From the NCBI GenBank assembly GCA_963978545.1, contig OZ021729.1, forward strand, positions 7,375,501-7,439,500: a stretch of DNA of 64,000 bases. Reading direction: 5' to 3'. Below, one piece after another: positions 1 to 11,425 of the stretch. The notes beneath the pieces were generated by a model that worked only from the letters and a program-made list of their open reading frames with translations, had not been told where the DNA came from and ran no database searches. The position numbers and the translations under genes are program-made. Source of the stretch: Linyphia triangularis. Lineage: Eukaryota; Arthropoda; Arachnida; Araneae; Linyphiidae. Positions within the stretch are counted from its first letter, which is position 1. The number at the start of each line of letters is the position of its first letter.

Positions 1-2411
1 AGTGGTTTTCGACTTTGGATTTGAAGAGTGGATACTGGCATGTGGAGATACATCCCGACGATCGTGAGAAGACTGCCTTCACTACCGGCCAAGGATTATG
101 GCAGTTTCAAGTTATGCCGTTTGGCTTGTGTAATGCACCGGCTACGTTCGAGCGACTAATGGAGACTGTGCTTAGAGGACTTTCCTACGAGACCTGTCTG
201 GTATATTTGGACGATATCATTATCACCGGGCGGAGTTTTGATCAACACTTGCAAAATGTGAAGAACGTGTTCTTGAAGCTTAGGGAAGCCCACTTGAAGC
301 TTAGCCCATCAAAATGTAAGCTCTTTAGGCGGAAAGTCAGTTATCTCGGACACATCATCTCATCCGATGGAGTAAGCACAGATCCAACCAAGATCCATGC
401 TGTGCAAATTTGGTCTCGACCGCAAGACGTTCATCAATTGCGAAGCTTCCTAGGCCTGTGCACGTATTACCGTAAATTCGTGAAAGGTTTCTACAAGATC
501 GCCAGACCCTTGCATCGACTAACAGAGAGCAAGCAGAAGTTCCTATGGACTGCCGACTGTGACGACTCCTTCAATCAACTGAAGAACGCTTTAACATCCA
601 CGCCTGTTTTGGCTTTTCCCGATGTTAACAAGGACCTCATTTTGGATACAGATGCCAGCAATGAGGGAGTGGGCGCCGTTCTTTCCCAGGAAATTGAAGG
701 ACAGGAGAAAGTCATCGCTTATTTTAGTAAGAGCCTGTCAAGATCCGAGCGGAACTACTGCGTCACAAGAAAGGAGTTACTGGCAATAGTAAAAGCCGTT
801 GAGCACTTTCATCATTACTCGTACGGCCGAAAATTCCTTTTAAGAACTGATCATGCGTCTCTGACTTGGTTGCTGAATTTCAAGAATACAGAGGGACAAA
901 TAGCAAGGTGGATTCAGCGCCTGCAGGAATACGACATGGATATCCATCACAGAAAAGGAACGTTCCATGGGAATGCAGACGCTCTTTCTAGAAGACCATG
1001 TCCGGAGAACTGTCGATTTTGTTCCAATGCCGAGTCTAAGTTTGGGGTTAACACATTGGCCGTTCGGAAAATAACTACCAAGTCAACTACTTCAGACGTG
1101 GACCCTTGGAGTGACCAGAATGTCCGGAAAAGTCAAGTCGAAGATCAGGACTTGAAACCTCTCATTGAATTCCTGGAAGCGGCTACCGGAAAACCCAGTT
1201 GGCAGGAAATTGCATGCTATAGCCCAACAATGAAGAGATATTGGGCTATGTGGGACTCTTTGCACTTGAAGAATGGAGTACTCTACCGTCGATGGGAGTC
1301 CGATGATGGCAAAAGCTTCAGGTGGCAATTAATCCTTCCAAGTTCTAGAGTTACGAACGTTCTAGAAGAACTTCACAGCAGTTCTACTGGAGGACATTTT
1401 GGTGTCAAGAAAACTCTTCAGAAAGTCAGGGAGAGATTCTTCTGGGACAAAGCAAAATCCGACATGGAGAAGTGGTGCAAGTCCTGTGATGCATGCAATT
1501 CGCGGAAGGGACCGAAGACCCGAACTCGTGGAAAGTTGCAACGTTACAACGTAGGAGCACCATTCGAAAGAATAGCTTTGGACGTCTTAGGCCCCCTACC
1601 TCACACAACTAATGGCAACAAATACATCCTAGTTGTCATGGACTACTTTAGCAAGTGGCCAGAAGCATACGCGATTCCGGACCAGGAAGCCACAACCGTA
1701 GCAGATGTCCTCGTACGGAATTGGATCTCCCGATTTGGCGTACCCCTGCTGATACATTCCGATCAGGGGACGAACTTCAACTCTGCCGTCTTCACTGGGC
1801 TGTGTGACTTGCTCGACATGGAAAAGACTCGTACAACTCCCCTGCACCCACAATCCGATGGAATGGTTGAACGATTTAATAGAACGATTCTGAATCATCT
1901 CTCCTTGTTTGTTTCCAAGAACCAGCAAGATTGGGATCAGAAACTTCCATTGTTCCTTTTGGCCTACAGAAGTGCTACTCACGACACCACTTGATATACA
2001 CCATCTCAAATGATTTTCGGAAGAGACCTTAGACTACCCTGCGACCTCCTCTTTGGACGACCACCGGACACCCCTTCCTCGCCTGTCCAGTATCTAGATG
2101 ATCTCCAGGCACTTTTGGAAGCCGTACATCGGATCGCCAGAGAAAGAATCAACATCATGACAGAGCGCATGAAGGTCCGCTACGATGCCAAGGCCACGGA
2201 ACGTTCATTCCAGGAAGGTGACAAGGTGTGGTTATGGAATCCTAAACGTCGGAAAGGACTCTCCCCTAAGCTCCAGACGAACTGGGAAGGGCCGTATGTG
2301 GTCCTTAAGAAGATCAACGACGTCGTGGTAAGGATTCAACGGACACCCTCCTGTAAACCTAGAGTTGTACATAACAATAGACTAGCCCCATATTATAGTA
2401 GAAGTGATTGA
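1..2411 (+). pseudogene. Ty3/gypsy retrotransposon pol, 5'-truncated by the window, one internal stop
   Basis: Encodes the reverse transcriptase, RNase H and integrase of an LTR retrotransposon. The frame is already open at base 3, where the conserved FSTLDL-SGYW segment of the RT begins, so gag, protease and the 5' LTR lie left of the window. Numbering codons from base 15: RT palm YLDD at residues 64-67; RNase H from LDTDAS to the ADALSRR segment; an integrase zinc-binding region ending in CKSCDAC; integrase core D523, D583 and E619, a DD35E spacing; then a GPY-like NWEGPY segment near the C-terminus. A single TGA at 1992-1994, just after the catalytic core, breaks an otherwise continuous frame that ends at 2411. 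At that position relatives normally carry glycine, so the stop looks like a one-base change. The polypurine tract and LTR follow. Assignment to Ty3/gypsy is firm; the clade within it is not. Confidence 0.95.
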
Positions 2412-2458
2412 ATTGCCTTTCCTCTTAAGGACTTCACTGCCCGGGACGTGCAGTCTTT

Positions 2459-2471
2459 AAGAAGGGGGAAA
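2459..2471 (+). other. Polypurine tract of the Ty3/gypsy element
   Basis: A purine run (AAGAAGGGGGAAA) directly abuts the TGTTGC start of the downstream LTR. This is the expected place and composition for the plus-strand priming site, and it confirms that the LTR at 2472-2937 is the 3' LTR of the element on the + strand. Confidence 0.85.
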
Positions 2472-2937
2472 TGTTGCACAAATTGTCTGTATATATTGTA
2501 AATAGTGACGTATTATTTCAAAATTCTATTGTAATTTATTTTTATCCAATTTTATTTAGTAATTAATAGCGATTATACAAGTTAGAAAAAGGTGGCAACA
2601 CCTGAAGTAATCGAGAAGTTTCGAGAAATTTCTTTTCCGATGAATTGGCTGGAAATTTCGAGAATGTCTCACGCGCTTGTATATAAAAGACTGGAGAACG
2701 GGGAAGTTTTCAGATGGACTTCGGACTTGGTTGAAAGCTGATCGCTTTGTTTACCTATTGGAGTGAGCTTGTATAATCGCTGAATTCGAAGTTATTTTTG
2801 TTGAAGCTTGTGTTGAAGCTTGAGAGTAATTAAACTGTTGCCTGTGAATAAATTTTGTGAGTTTTCTGAAGAGAGAATAAATATTTTTATACCGTGAAAA
2901 CTGTGCCATCATTGCCTCAGTGGAAAAATTCGTAACA
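2472..2937 (+). repeat. 3' LTR of Ty3/gypsy element (LTR family 1)
   Basis: A 466-bp LTR running TGTTGC...GTAACA. It matches the solo LTR at 27266-27731 over its whole length, with roughly a dozen differences by eye. It contains a TATA box (TATATAAAA, 2680-2688), and AATAAA words lie near 2876. The base string after the LTR starts ATAC, the same four bases that flank the solo copy. Confidence 0.93.
2680..2688 (+). promoter_or_regulatory. LTR TATA box
   Basis: TATATAAAA lies inside the LTR, about 210 bp from its 5' end. The same word is at 27474-27482 in the solo copy. It is the likely core promoter of the element. Confidence 0.7.
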
Positions 2938-4148
2938 ATACATTCAGGATTGTTAGACATTACTCTGAGCCAGAAAGGTCTTTTGACTTGATGCAAGACA
3001 AATTTTCCACAATTCAACGTATTGTGAAAATGGTTAAAGCGAATTCCAGAAATCATATCTTCTTTCGCCAAGAAAGAGTTAAGTTGCGGAATTTGGAATT
3101 AGAAGGAAGGCGCCATTGATGACTAAGCACTTGCGTATTTACTTTCTATATTGTTTTTTTGAACGCTTAATCGTTAAAACCTAACGAAAAGAAATATTGC
3201 ATTTCCATAATATAATGAGTCATGAAAAACTTGAACGATGGTTTGCATTTCAGCCTTTTTGATTCAGTCTTGCTGAACTGATAACAGTTAACCATCAGCC
3301 AAGTCCTTTATGTAGCATTAAGTTAATATTTAAATGCTACAATGAGAAAAAATTGTTAATGAAAACAAAAAAACATTCATTTACACAATTTAAATTAAAT
3401 AAAATTGTTGGTAAACGAGTAAAATCATACTCAAAATACAAGTGTGAACATCACAAATCATTACTAAATTAACACTTCTTTCGGAAGAGCCTCTTCCCAA
3501 CATTTGTTCCAGTCCCAAGATCTGAGGTTAGGTGATCACTTAAGTCAAGTCTTATTTAAGAAATTGGATTAGAGTGGAAAAAGTCTCGGGTAATGACACA
3601 ATACAAACACTTTATGAACGGAACCTCAAACCAAACACAATTTTTTTTTATTGGAACTGGACAAGAAGTCTGGTAGGATTATGATTTATTTGTTAACCAG
3701 TCACTGTCTTAGGAACCATCTTAAAACAATGAAAGTTGTCGAGGATAACGTATGCAGAGGCTGTAGAAACTCAGCTGAAACAGTAGTGCCAGTTTTGGCA
3801 AATGCCAATCATACATGGGCGTTAGGCTAAAAATCTGTGATGTTATAGACATCAAGTCTGATGACTTTTGTAATGTCTTCTTTTCAGACTGTTTGGCCTT
3901 CTGTAAGGCCATCGGACTGTTTAGCTCTCCATAGGCTGCATATCTTCTTAGTAGGATAGGTACAATGGGCAATCAGTCCTAAGCACGCTTGGTTTTGCCA
4001 CTATCTTTCTAATGTAATCTAATATAAAGGGCTTTTTCAGCAAATTTTTTGGTGCTGTGGAAAATGTTAACAGGTTGTGCAAAGGCGCAGCTTAGTTCTA
4101 TTCAAATGTAAATAATCTTGGTCAATGAAGATTCTTTTTATAATTTAC
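2938..4148. other. Unassigned interval, probably intron of the left transporter gene
   Basis: AT-rich sequence without a recognised repeat boundary. On the minus strand 3721-3972 is an 83-codon open frame with fairly mixed composition (it includes YGELNSPMALQKAK), but I recognise no family and see no splice sites that force it to be an exon. No counterpart of exon 2 of the other transporter gene was found here, so the next exon of that gene is probably left of the window. Confidence 0.4.
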
Positions 4149-4344
4149 CTGTAGCGCTTCTGACACAGTAAGCTAAAGTAAACGGGAGAGAAGCTTTGCC
4201 TCGGGAGGTGTTGAACCTGACGACAGCTGCCACGAACAGCAAACCCTGAGATTCCGTCAGTCCAAACGTCACGACTTGTACCACGAAGCAAGCCACAGCT
4301 ACAACCCAGCTACGCTTACTGTCGATAGCTGCTCCACGGGACAT
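4149..4344 (-). CDS. First coding exon of an SLC16-like (monocarboxylate transporter) paralog, partial gene
   Basis: On the minus strand the exon is bounded by an acceptor (TTTTCTACAG, then ATGTCC at 4344-4339) and a donor (CTACAG then GTAAAT at 4148). It encodes 65 residues plus one base of the next codon. The text SKRSWVVAVACFVVQ, then RGKASLPFTLAYCVRSATG, aligns residue by residue with exon 1 of the transporter gene at 61388-61599 (FVVVAASFIV..., EASLPFVLCFTVRNISG). Both exons end in the same phase. This covers transmembrane helix 1, the loop and the start of helix 2 of a major facilitator protein. The ATG sits exactly at the acceptor, so it may be the start or an internal methionine. The remaining exons are not in this window; the Ty3 element at 1-2937 would then lie in an intron or just beyond the gene. 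A lone duplicated exon is the alternative. Confidence 0.75.
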
Positions 4345-5070
4345 CTGTAGAAAACAAGAAGCATGAATTTCAGTTAGCAAAAGTACATAGATATTAAATA
4401 TACAGGGTGTTTTTATTTAAGTTACTTTCAAAAAGCTGTAAAAATAAATCCCACTGGTCAGAATGACCTGAAATTTGACCGGAGTATAGGTCAAGATTCG
4501 TTGAAACGCCCAGTATACAATGGTATACATATAGACTGACCAGTGTCGAGTGGTAATGTCCAGCATATTTGTGCTACTGGGAAATGTATATTTCACTTCA
4601 TATAATTTAAAAATTTAATTTTTTACTGATAACTTTGCATTACTTGGGTTAAGGAGTAAAAAAAAAAATTGCAATTCTTACTATTGATAATAACACAGGT
4701 CAACAGATTTTTTTTTTTTTGGGGGTGCCCTAGAGAGTTTAGAACTGATTTTAGCTATATTTGGGATTCTTAATCTAAATATGAAATCAGTTTTTCTCTA
4801 TCATCTCTACTTTTTTAGATCAATACTTTTTTAAAGCTCAGTTCTACACGAAATATGCAATTCTTCATTTTGTGAAGTCCTGAATCACATTTACAAGGGT
4901 TGGCTATTATTTCTGTTCAGTAAATATTGCTGGAATCAATCGAAACAACTGTAGCGAGTTGATTTATCTCCTAATTTAGTCTCTGCAAGACACTCGATCC
5001 TTCATTCAGAGGAAGTGACGATACCAACGTTTCACTTGCTACCAAAGCTCTGACGAGTATTGTCAATCTG
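4345..5070. other. Unassigned interval with a lone mariner-like end
   Basis: At 4404 there is TACAGGGTGTTTTT, typical of one end of a mariner-type element, but no matching inverted end was found. The remainder is AT-rich with poly-A and poly-T runs and nothing I can assign. Confidence 0.35.
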
Positions 5071-5726
5071 ACCACCCTTCTGATATTAATGAAGGTGATA
5101 GTGATTATGATGGGATATCTTCAATTTCTCAACATTTCAACCAGCATGAATTAAATGACCTCACCAGAGATCTCGACTTTTCAAAATGAAGCTTCAGAAT
5201 TACTGGCTTCCAGGTTGAAAGAAGAAAAAATTACCGGAACATGGAACCAAAATTAGTTTTTACCATACAAGAGAAAAGGATCTGCTAGTCTTCTTCTCTC
5301 AAGAAGACAATCTTGTAGTTTGTCACGAAATTAGAGAACTCCTAGAAAAAAGCGGTCTTCCAGAATACTTTCCGGATAATTGACACCTATTTATCGACAG
5401 CTCAAAGCGAAGTTTAAAATGTGTTCTTCCTTTTACACAATTGAACAAATGTGGTTCAATACTAATTGCTCACTCAACAAAAATGAATGAAAAATATAAC
5501 AACATAGCTTTGGTATTGGAGAAGATAAAATACCATGAACATCAATGGGTGATTTGTGTGGACTTAAAAATGGTAAACTGTCTACTTCGACAGCAAAGTG
5601 GCTACATAAAATATGCTCGCTTCTTGTGCTTCTGGGACAGCAGAGATAGAACACACCACTGGGTAAAAAAAGAGTGGCGAAACAGAGAAAACTCGGAATT
5701 TGGGGAAAAGAATGTCATAAACGATC

Positions 5727-5734
5727 CCTTAGTT
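5727..5734. repeat. 8-bp target-site duplication, left
   Basis: CCTTAGTT, repeated exactly at 6641-6648 on the other side of the inserted element. Confidence 0.9.
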
Positions 5735-6640
5735 CAGCGTTCGCCACTAACTTATAGAGACGGGCCGCATGACTTATGTTGGGACTTTCCGCGGGCCGCA
5801 GATGTATACCGAATACGCCAATAATTATATTGCTTTATTACATATGTTCAATGTTAGAAATGTGATAATTACTAAAGATTCAACTATATAAAACAATTTT
5901 GAACAACAACAACAATAATTTAACTTTTTTTATATTAATAAAATAACAATTGATATTTGATTCTTGTTTCAAATAATTTAAAAAATAATTTTCTTTACAT
6001 CGTAAATCAAAGTCATAAAAGAAGTTAATCTTTAGTGACAATATTACAATGGCTCATAATTACATAAACTCATAATCAATAAAGATATTTAAACCATACC
6101 TCCTAAATCTTCCATTTCAATCGTTGTTAATTGTGAGACGATGACGGCCGCAAAAATTTTCTCTATCTACTTTGCGTTTAAAACTAGTCTTCGATGCCAT
6201 TATTGCACTGGAATCATAGAGATCGCGATACTTCTTTTCACATCAAAACAAAAGAGGCCAGTATGCATTAAAACCCCCAAATCCTGCACATCACAGTCAG
6301 AAAAGCAGAAATTGAATTGTGCCATTCACGAGTCGAGGGGGTAGGGTATCATAAGTACAAAACTAAGCAATGCGAAAGAATGCGTCATTGATAATAATTC
6401 AAACTATTGCTTTTTTTATTTTGTATGGCAATCTCAGAAAAAAAAAAAGGATTTTTCAGACTTGCTGACTCGGGCCACTTAATGGAATACGCGGTTTTTG
6501 GTAGTAAACACATACTATTGTAGACAAACTAAAATTATTTCAGCAAAATTTTATTTTTTCTCTTCTGTACTGCCGGCGGGACGGAGAAAAAGCTGTCGAG
6601 GGCCGGATCCGGCCCGCGGGCCGCCTAGTGGCTGACGCTG
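5735..6640. mobile_element. Non-autonomous hAT element
   Basis: 906 bp flanked by the 8-bp duplication CCTTAGTT. The ends are inverted: CAGCGTTCGCCACTA on the left, and CAGCGTCAGCCACTA read inward from the right. An 8-bp duplication with CA-starting inverted ends is the hAT pattern. Subterminal regions hold GC-rich CGGGCCGC words against an AT-rich core. The interior has only a 67-codon frame (6141-6344) without transposase motifs, so it must have been mobilised in trans. Confidence 0.88.
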
Positions 6641-6648
6641 CCTTAGTT
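6641..6648. repeat. 8-bp target-site duplication, right
   Basis: CCTTAGTT, matching 5727-5734. Confidence 0.9.
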
Positions 6649-7235
6649 GAACAAGAGAAAATCATCTTTCCTTTACTACTTATCAAGCTGGACCTTATGA
6701 AGCAGTTCGTAAAATCTCTTGATAAGAACGAATCAGGCTTGTATATACAGGGAGAGGGGGGGGGGGATGTCTCAGTTAAGTACCGAAAATATTAAAGGAG
6801 GAACATTTCAACGCCACAAATAAGACAATTCATTAAAGATCCTGCCTTCGAAAATTCGATGAAAGAGACTGTGCAAAAAAAGCCTAAACTTCATTTGTTG
6901 CAACTGTCAGGAATTTTCTGGGCAAACGCAATTCTGAAATTATGTTAACTGCTAAACAAGATGCTTAACAGTTTCAAATCCCTTGGCTGTGACAGGAGTA
7001 TTAAGGCTGTTGAGGTTGGTTGAGTTAAGGTTGCAGTTACAAAAAACATTTTCCTGAAAATTTAAGAGACATCAATAAGGAACAAGATGAAAGATTTCAC
7101 CAGAATATTAAAACTATGGAGGACCGCTTCCAAAGAAGATGCGATACGCACATGATGGCAGATTACTGCTGGAGTTCAAAAAGGGACTGTTCCAAAATAC
7201 ATTCAAGATGTCACGGAAAAGAAACTTCTGAACTG

Positions 7236-8755
7236 TTCAGTGACTATAGTTAGTTTCATCGATGACTTTTTCCTCTATTTTTGTATATAATAATATTTCT
7301 ATAATATAGTAATAAAAATTCCGTGATTAGTTTTTTATTTGATCCTTGTATTTAACTTAAAATAGTGTAATGTTTATCTGAGCAATGCTCTGCTGTGCAC
7401 ATGAAACATTTTGGCTCTTTTTACTACTCGGAAACAAATTAGGATTTTAAAATTATGATAAATCCAACAGTTATGTTTTTTGTCTTATATAAATCTAATT
7501 GGTGACAAATTAATATTGAAAAATAATTATTTTACGTAGGTGAATTAACATTTAAAAGCCACCAACGCATGTTTCTCGTGTGTCGGCGGATAAAAATGCA
7601 TATTTGAACCAGTTTAAGTTATTATTTTTCAATAAAATTTTATCACCATGTAATATTATATCAAATAAAAACAAAACTATTAGATTCATCTTATTTTAAT
7701 AATTCTTATCTGTTTACGAGTAGAAGAAAGAATCTAAATGTCCAGTCCGTTGGCCAGAAAATCACTCATTTCATTAATATTTATATCTAAAAAATTCTAG
7801 CTGCTAGGCAAAAACTAATGCTATATTTTAATTCAGGGCATCAAATTCATATGAAATTAGCTCCAAATACCCAGGCACCAAAACTACTGTTAGCCAGTGT
7901 AATATATAGAGATAGAGAGAGAAATTATAAATTCGTAGTATTCTGTCATATAACGTCAATCTTAACTGTGTAAGAATTTTTCCATTAACTATTAAATCGT
8001 TCATTCCTAATTTTTGGTGCTATAATTAAACTTGTGTAGAAATAGTCATTTAGTAACAGTTACTGTCACGATTTAAGTTATTTTAATACAATTAAAAAAG
8101 TTAAACTATAAATAATTTGCTACGTTTTTTTTTATTTCACTAGGCTAAAGCATTTGTTTTTAGAAAAGTATTATTTTCGAAACACACAAACCATTATAGA
8201 TTCAGTTTCATTAAAATTCTTGTTTGGAAACTATAAAAGAAAAACTATGTTTATGTATAAATATTTTTAAAACAAAATTTTTTACTTACTTTGAACTAAA
8301 AAAATGGATTATAAATTCAAAACCAGCGTTTTCTTCCTGAAAATAACGTAAATTTTGTATTTTAAATGTCATACACTATTTAAGTGATTATATATTTTAG
8401 GATGTTTACACGAAAAAAAAACTGTTATATAATATGGTGTATGAAGTTTATTCCAAAGACGTAGAAAAGACGTCATCCAAAATCCTTTAATAAGTCATAA
8501 AACAAAATGAAAAGCTATTTATGATCAATGTAAAATTGACATTTCTTTGTTTAAGAACATTTTGACCAATTGCATTTATTGTACAAATAACATAAAAGGG
8601 AATTATAAGAAAACATATTATAGAACATTTCCAGAAAATAACATGCAGACATTGATGTAAAATGCTGTTAAGTATGAAAAGAAGAAGCTTTGTTGTCATC
8701 ATTTATAAAGTTATATCTTTCAAATGATTTCTGGAGTTTATTAAGAAAGAAAAAA
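7236..8755. other. Unassigned AT-rich interval
   Basis: Very AT-rich. It has only short frames (for example minus 8487-8702) of low-complexity hydrophobic composition, and no repeat ends or motifs were recognised. Confidence 0.4.
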
Positions 8756-9840
8756 AAAACTAGGGATGTGAAACAGCGCACAACTTTCAATTACACTGAC
8801 GTTCAATTTGTGTCGTTTGTATATTTTCATCCTTCATTTAGAATATATGACCAGTGGCCAGTTTGGCGATATTTTATGCGATAATTCTTGTATGGTACTT
8901 TAAGAAAAAAAAAAAAAAAAATTCCGCCAAAATGGGGATTTTGGCACTATTCTTTTCGATAATCTTTATATTAGCCTTTATTATAAGCGAAACTGAGGGG
9001 AGAAGAAAAAACGATCGTTGATGAGGTATGCTCAAGGAAAGAGAACTCTGTGTTCAAGGCATTCATTTTTTAACCTTTTACGCCATCAAAACATTTTTAC
9101 GGGAATTTCGGAAGTGGGTATGTTTGGAATACCTTAAGAGGCATTACCACAGCGATTTTTATCAAAATCGTTAGAGCCGTTTTTTAGCAATCATTGAAAA
9201 ACATGATTTTTTTAATGGCAGCTACCTTAGGCCATCGATATAGATAAACAACTGGATCGACTGCTTAACACTGGGAAAATGAAGCCGTTGCCAGATGCCA
9301 TTGGTGGGATAAAAAATAAGGATTGCCGAGGATTGAAAATAAAATTTTGGGTTGTACACAGCAGAAATGTCAATAGTAGACCTTAATTATTAATAATGTG
9401 CAAAAAAATATATACTCTAGTATTTTACAAGGTTTCTCTCATTCCCATCCAACTACAAAAGTGAACAGTGATTGGTTAATCATCCCACCTGCTACGCAAT
9501 CCCCTTCGCGTTTTTCTCTTTGCATTGACAATGGAGCAGTCTATCCAGTTGTTTATCTATATTGATGCCTTACGCGATTTTAACGAAAACCTTAATGGTT
9601 GGTCCCATGCCCGCCACTAACCCTCAAACCAAATTTGAATATCGTACGTCAATTCGTTCGGGAGTTATGCTGACCACAGACACACATACACACACTGACA
9701 TACATTTTTTCTAGATCACTTTTTTGAAATTAGGATGTTCTAAAACGTGGTGAAATGCAAAAAAATAATTTTTTTTGACCGAATGCTATACTTTTATTAC
9801 CCTATGTATACATGTGGGTAATTAAAAGTAAAAAGGTTAC
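8756..9840 (+). repeat. Dispersed repeat R, copy A
   Basis: Matches copy B (15283-16395) in order: a CGCACAACTTTCAATTACAC segment, a GGCGATATTTT segment, GAGAACTCTGTGTT, TTTTTACGGGAATTTCGG, then a tail with ACACACATACACACAC and ATACATTTTTTCTAGATC and an end near AATTAAAAGTAAAAAGG. No coding capacity. The copy is interrupted by the MITE at 9230-9569. The transposon class is unknown. Confidence 0.75.
9230..9569. mobile_element. PIF/Harbinger-like MITE inside repeat R copy A
   Basis: 340 bp flanked by TTA (9227-9229 and 9570-9572). The inverted ends are about 34 bp: GGCCATCGATATAGATAAAC on the left against GGCATCAATATAGATAAACA read inward from the right, and both continue AACTGG then GACTGCT. 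The sequence is absent from copy B of the host repeat, which defines the insertion. A 3-bp TWA duplication is the Harbinger signature. No transposase is encoded. Confidence 0.75.
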
Positions 9841-10044
9841 TCAATTTGTATTTATTAAGACAGTGCTCTATACATTTAAATAACTTAAACTTAGATATTA
9901 TATGACTTTAAAATAGCATTAGATTAAGATTCAAGAAACTCCGATCGACCTCTTCATCAGCGGTGTTCAGCCCATATCTCTAACTAACTTCATGCTTGGT
10001 TACTGACTCGAAGCAAAGGAAGACTTAACAATTACAATAGATAT

Positions 10045-10789
10045 TGTTGCGTGAATGGGTTCGAAAGATTTGAAGTCAAAGCAGATCAAAACTTGCAGAA
10101 ATTTATTCCGATATAACTCTTTGCAGATTCTCTTACAACCCCAGAACTTATCGTTCTAGTCGTCTCAATACAGCTCTTTTCACAACAATAGAGCACAAAA
10201 CAGCAGTTAAAAACTTGACAACACAACTGCTAAAATCACTGCAAAAGACAATGCAATACAGTTCGCTTTAGAACTACTCTGAATGCTCACTGAGACTCAG
10301 TATCTCAACTCAGTAATTCCAGTCAACTCACTCACTCAACTAACTCGGGCTTATATAGGGGAGGCGGCGAACAATCTTGAAACTTCTAGAGGTAGATATT
10401 TGGAGAACTTTCCAGATCGTAGTCGAAAAGTCCTATACATGTACATGGGGACCGAAAATGTCGCCAAATGGTCGCCAAGTTTGGTGACATTTGGCGATCT
10501 CTCGCCAAATTTGGAGACAAAAATTAGTCGCCAAAACCGTCGCCAACTTGGCTCTATCTCGCCAATTTGGCGAGATTTCCTTTACCATAACGTTAAATGA
10601 CCTGCTCCTTGTAAATCTCGCTTCCCAGCGTTATCTCTGTAAAACTCGTTTTCAAGCATTAATAGACACATTGCAGGGAAACAAACTAACGACGAACTAT
10701 TGCACTGCCTTATGCGAAATGTACATAAATTTTCCTATTTACAAAATTAACACTACGAAATATTTACAAATATACAAAAATTCGTAACA
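10045..10789 (-). repeat. Solo LTR, family 2, copy A
   Basis: 745 bp, TGTTGCG...CGTAACA on the + strand. It matches copies at 17578-18305 (opposite orientation) and 33389-34107. Read on the minus strand it has a TATA box (TATATAA, + positions 10351-10357), and AATAAA followed by the CGCAACA end, so the sense strand is minus. No internal retroviral-type sequence adjoins it, so it is a solo LTR. The flanks are ATAT and ATAA, not an exact duplication. A cluster of TCGCCAA/TTGGCGA words lies at 10460-10575. Confidence 0.85.
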
Positions 10790-11425
10790 ATAACTACATT
10801 AGCAAATTTCTCAAAACTAGTTAGTGTACGTTAATAACCAACGCCAACCTATTACGCAACACCAGGGGAGTTAGTACGGAAGCTATTCAATTAGTAGCAT
10901 TTGCATACAGATCAGAATGAGCTAATGAGTCACCAAGTCACCGCATATTCAGTTACGTAAGAGTTTCAAACATAAGCTATTCTGAGAGACCTCTAAGTAT
11001 AAATAAACTAGAAAAGCTGTTTCCCAAATACCGAAGCCAACAAAAGGGAAGTTCAGAATATCAATACCACTTTTCAACCTTATTTACCTTGCAGTTCTCC
11101 GAGAAATGTCTCCGAAGTAATTGCCTTCCCCCTCCCTCCCCGTTGATGATGAGGGGCGTTTCAAGGTCAATTCCTTCTATCAATTAATACTGATCATTTA
11201 TCAAGTGACAAAGTAGAGCAGTTTTTATGTTTTTGCATAAAATTATGAACGTGTATAGCATTATTTGTGTTTATAATGTTTCATGTATATATATTCTGAA
11301 AACTCTCGCTGTGTTATTTTAGTAAATTATTTGACTGATTCCGGAAATACTTCAAGGATTTAAATCATTGATGTTTTTTAAAGACTTCATCAAAAGTCAA
11401 ATTTATAAAAATATCTATTTAAATA
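10790..11425. other. Unassigned interval
   Basis: No gene, inverted repeat or recognised dispersed repeat was seen. A short pyrimidine-rich block lies near 11127. Confidence 0.4.

Larger units (their letters stand above)
5071..7235 (+). pseudogene. Decayed repetitive protein-coding sequence, split by a hAT insertion
   Basis: Before and after the inserted element at 5735-6640, conceptual translation gives parts of one protein. Readable segments are NDLTRDLDFS, EIRELLEKSGLPEYFPDN, LFIDSSKRSLKCVLPF, HSTKMNEKYNNIALVLEKIK, YHEHQWVICVDLKMVN, FLCFWDSRDRTHHWVKKEW, then after the insertion EKIIFPLLLIKLDLMKQFVK, KDPAFENSMKE and QDERFHQNIKTMEDRFQRR with MMADYCW. From memory this resembles an uncharacterised protein repeated in many arthropod genomes; I do not know its function or mobile-element class. 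It is dead here: TGA at 5381 replaces an expected tryptophan, there are further stops and frame changes before 5340 and between 6720 and 7080, and the 906-bp hAT sits in the middle. Removing the insertion and one target copy restores the phase across the junction (DPLVEQEK), so the gene was readable there when the hAT landed. Confidence 0.6.

Noticed and set aside
4404..4560. Mariner element starting TACAGGGTGTTTTT
   Set aside because: No inverted partner end or transposase found; kept only as a note.
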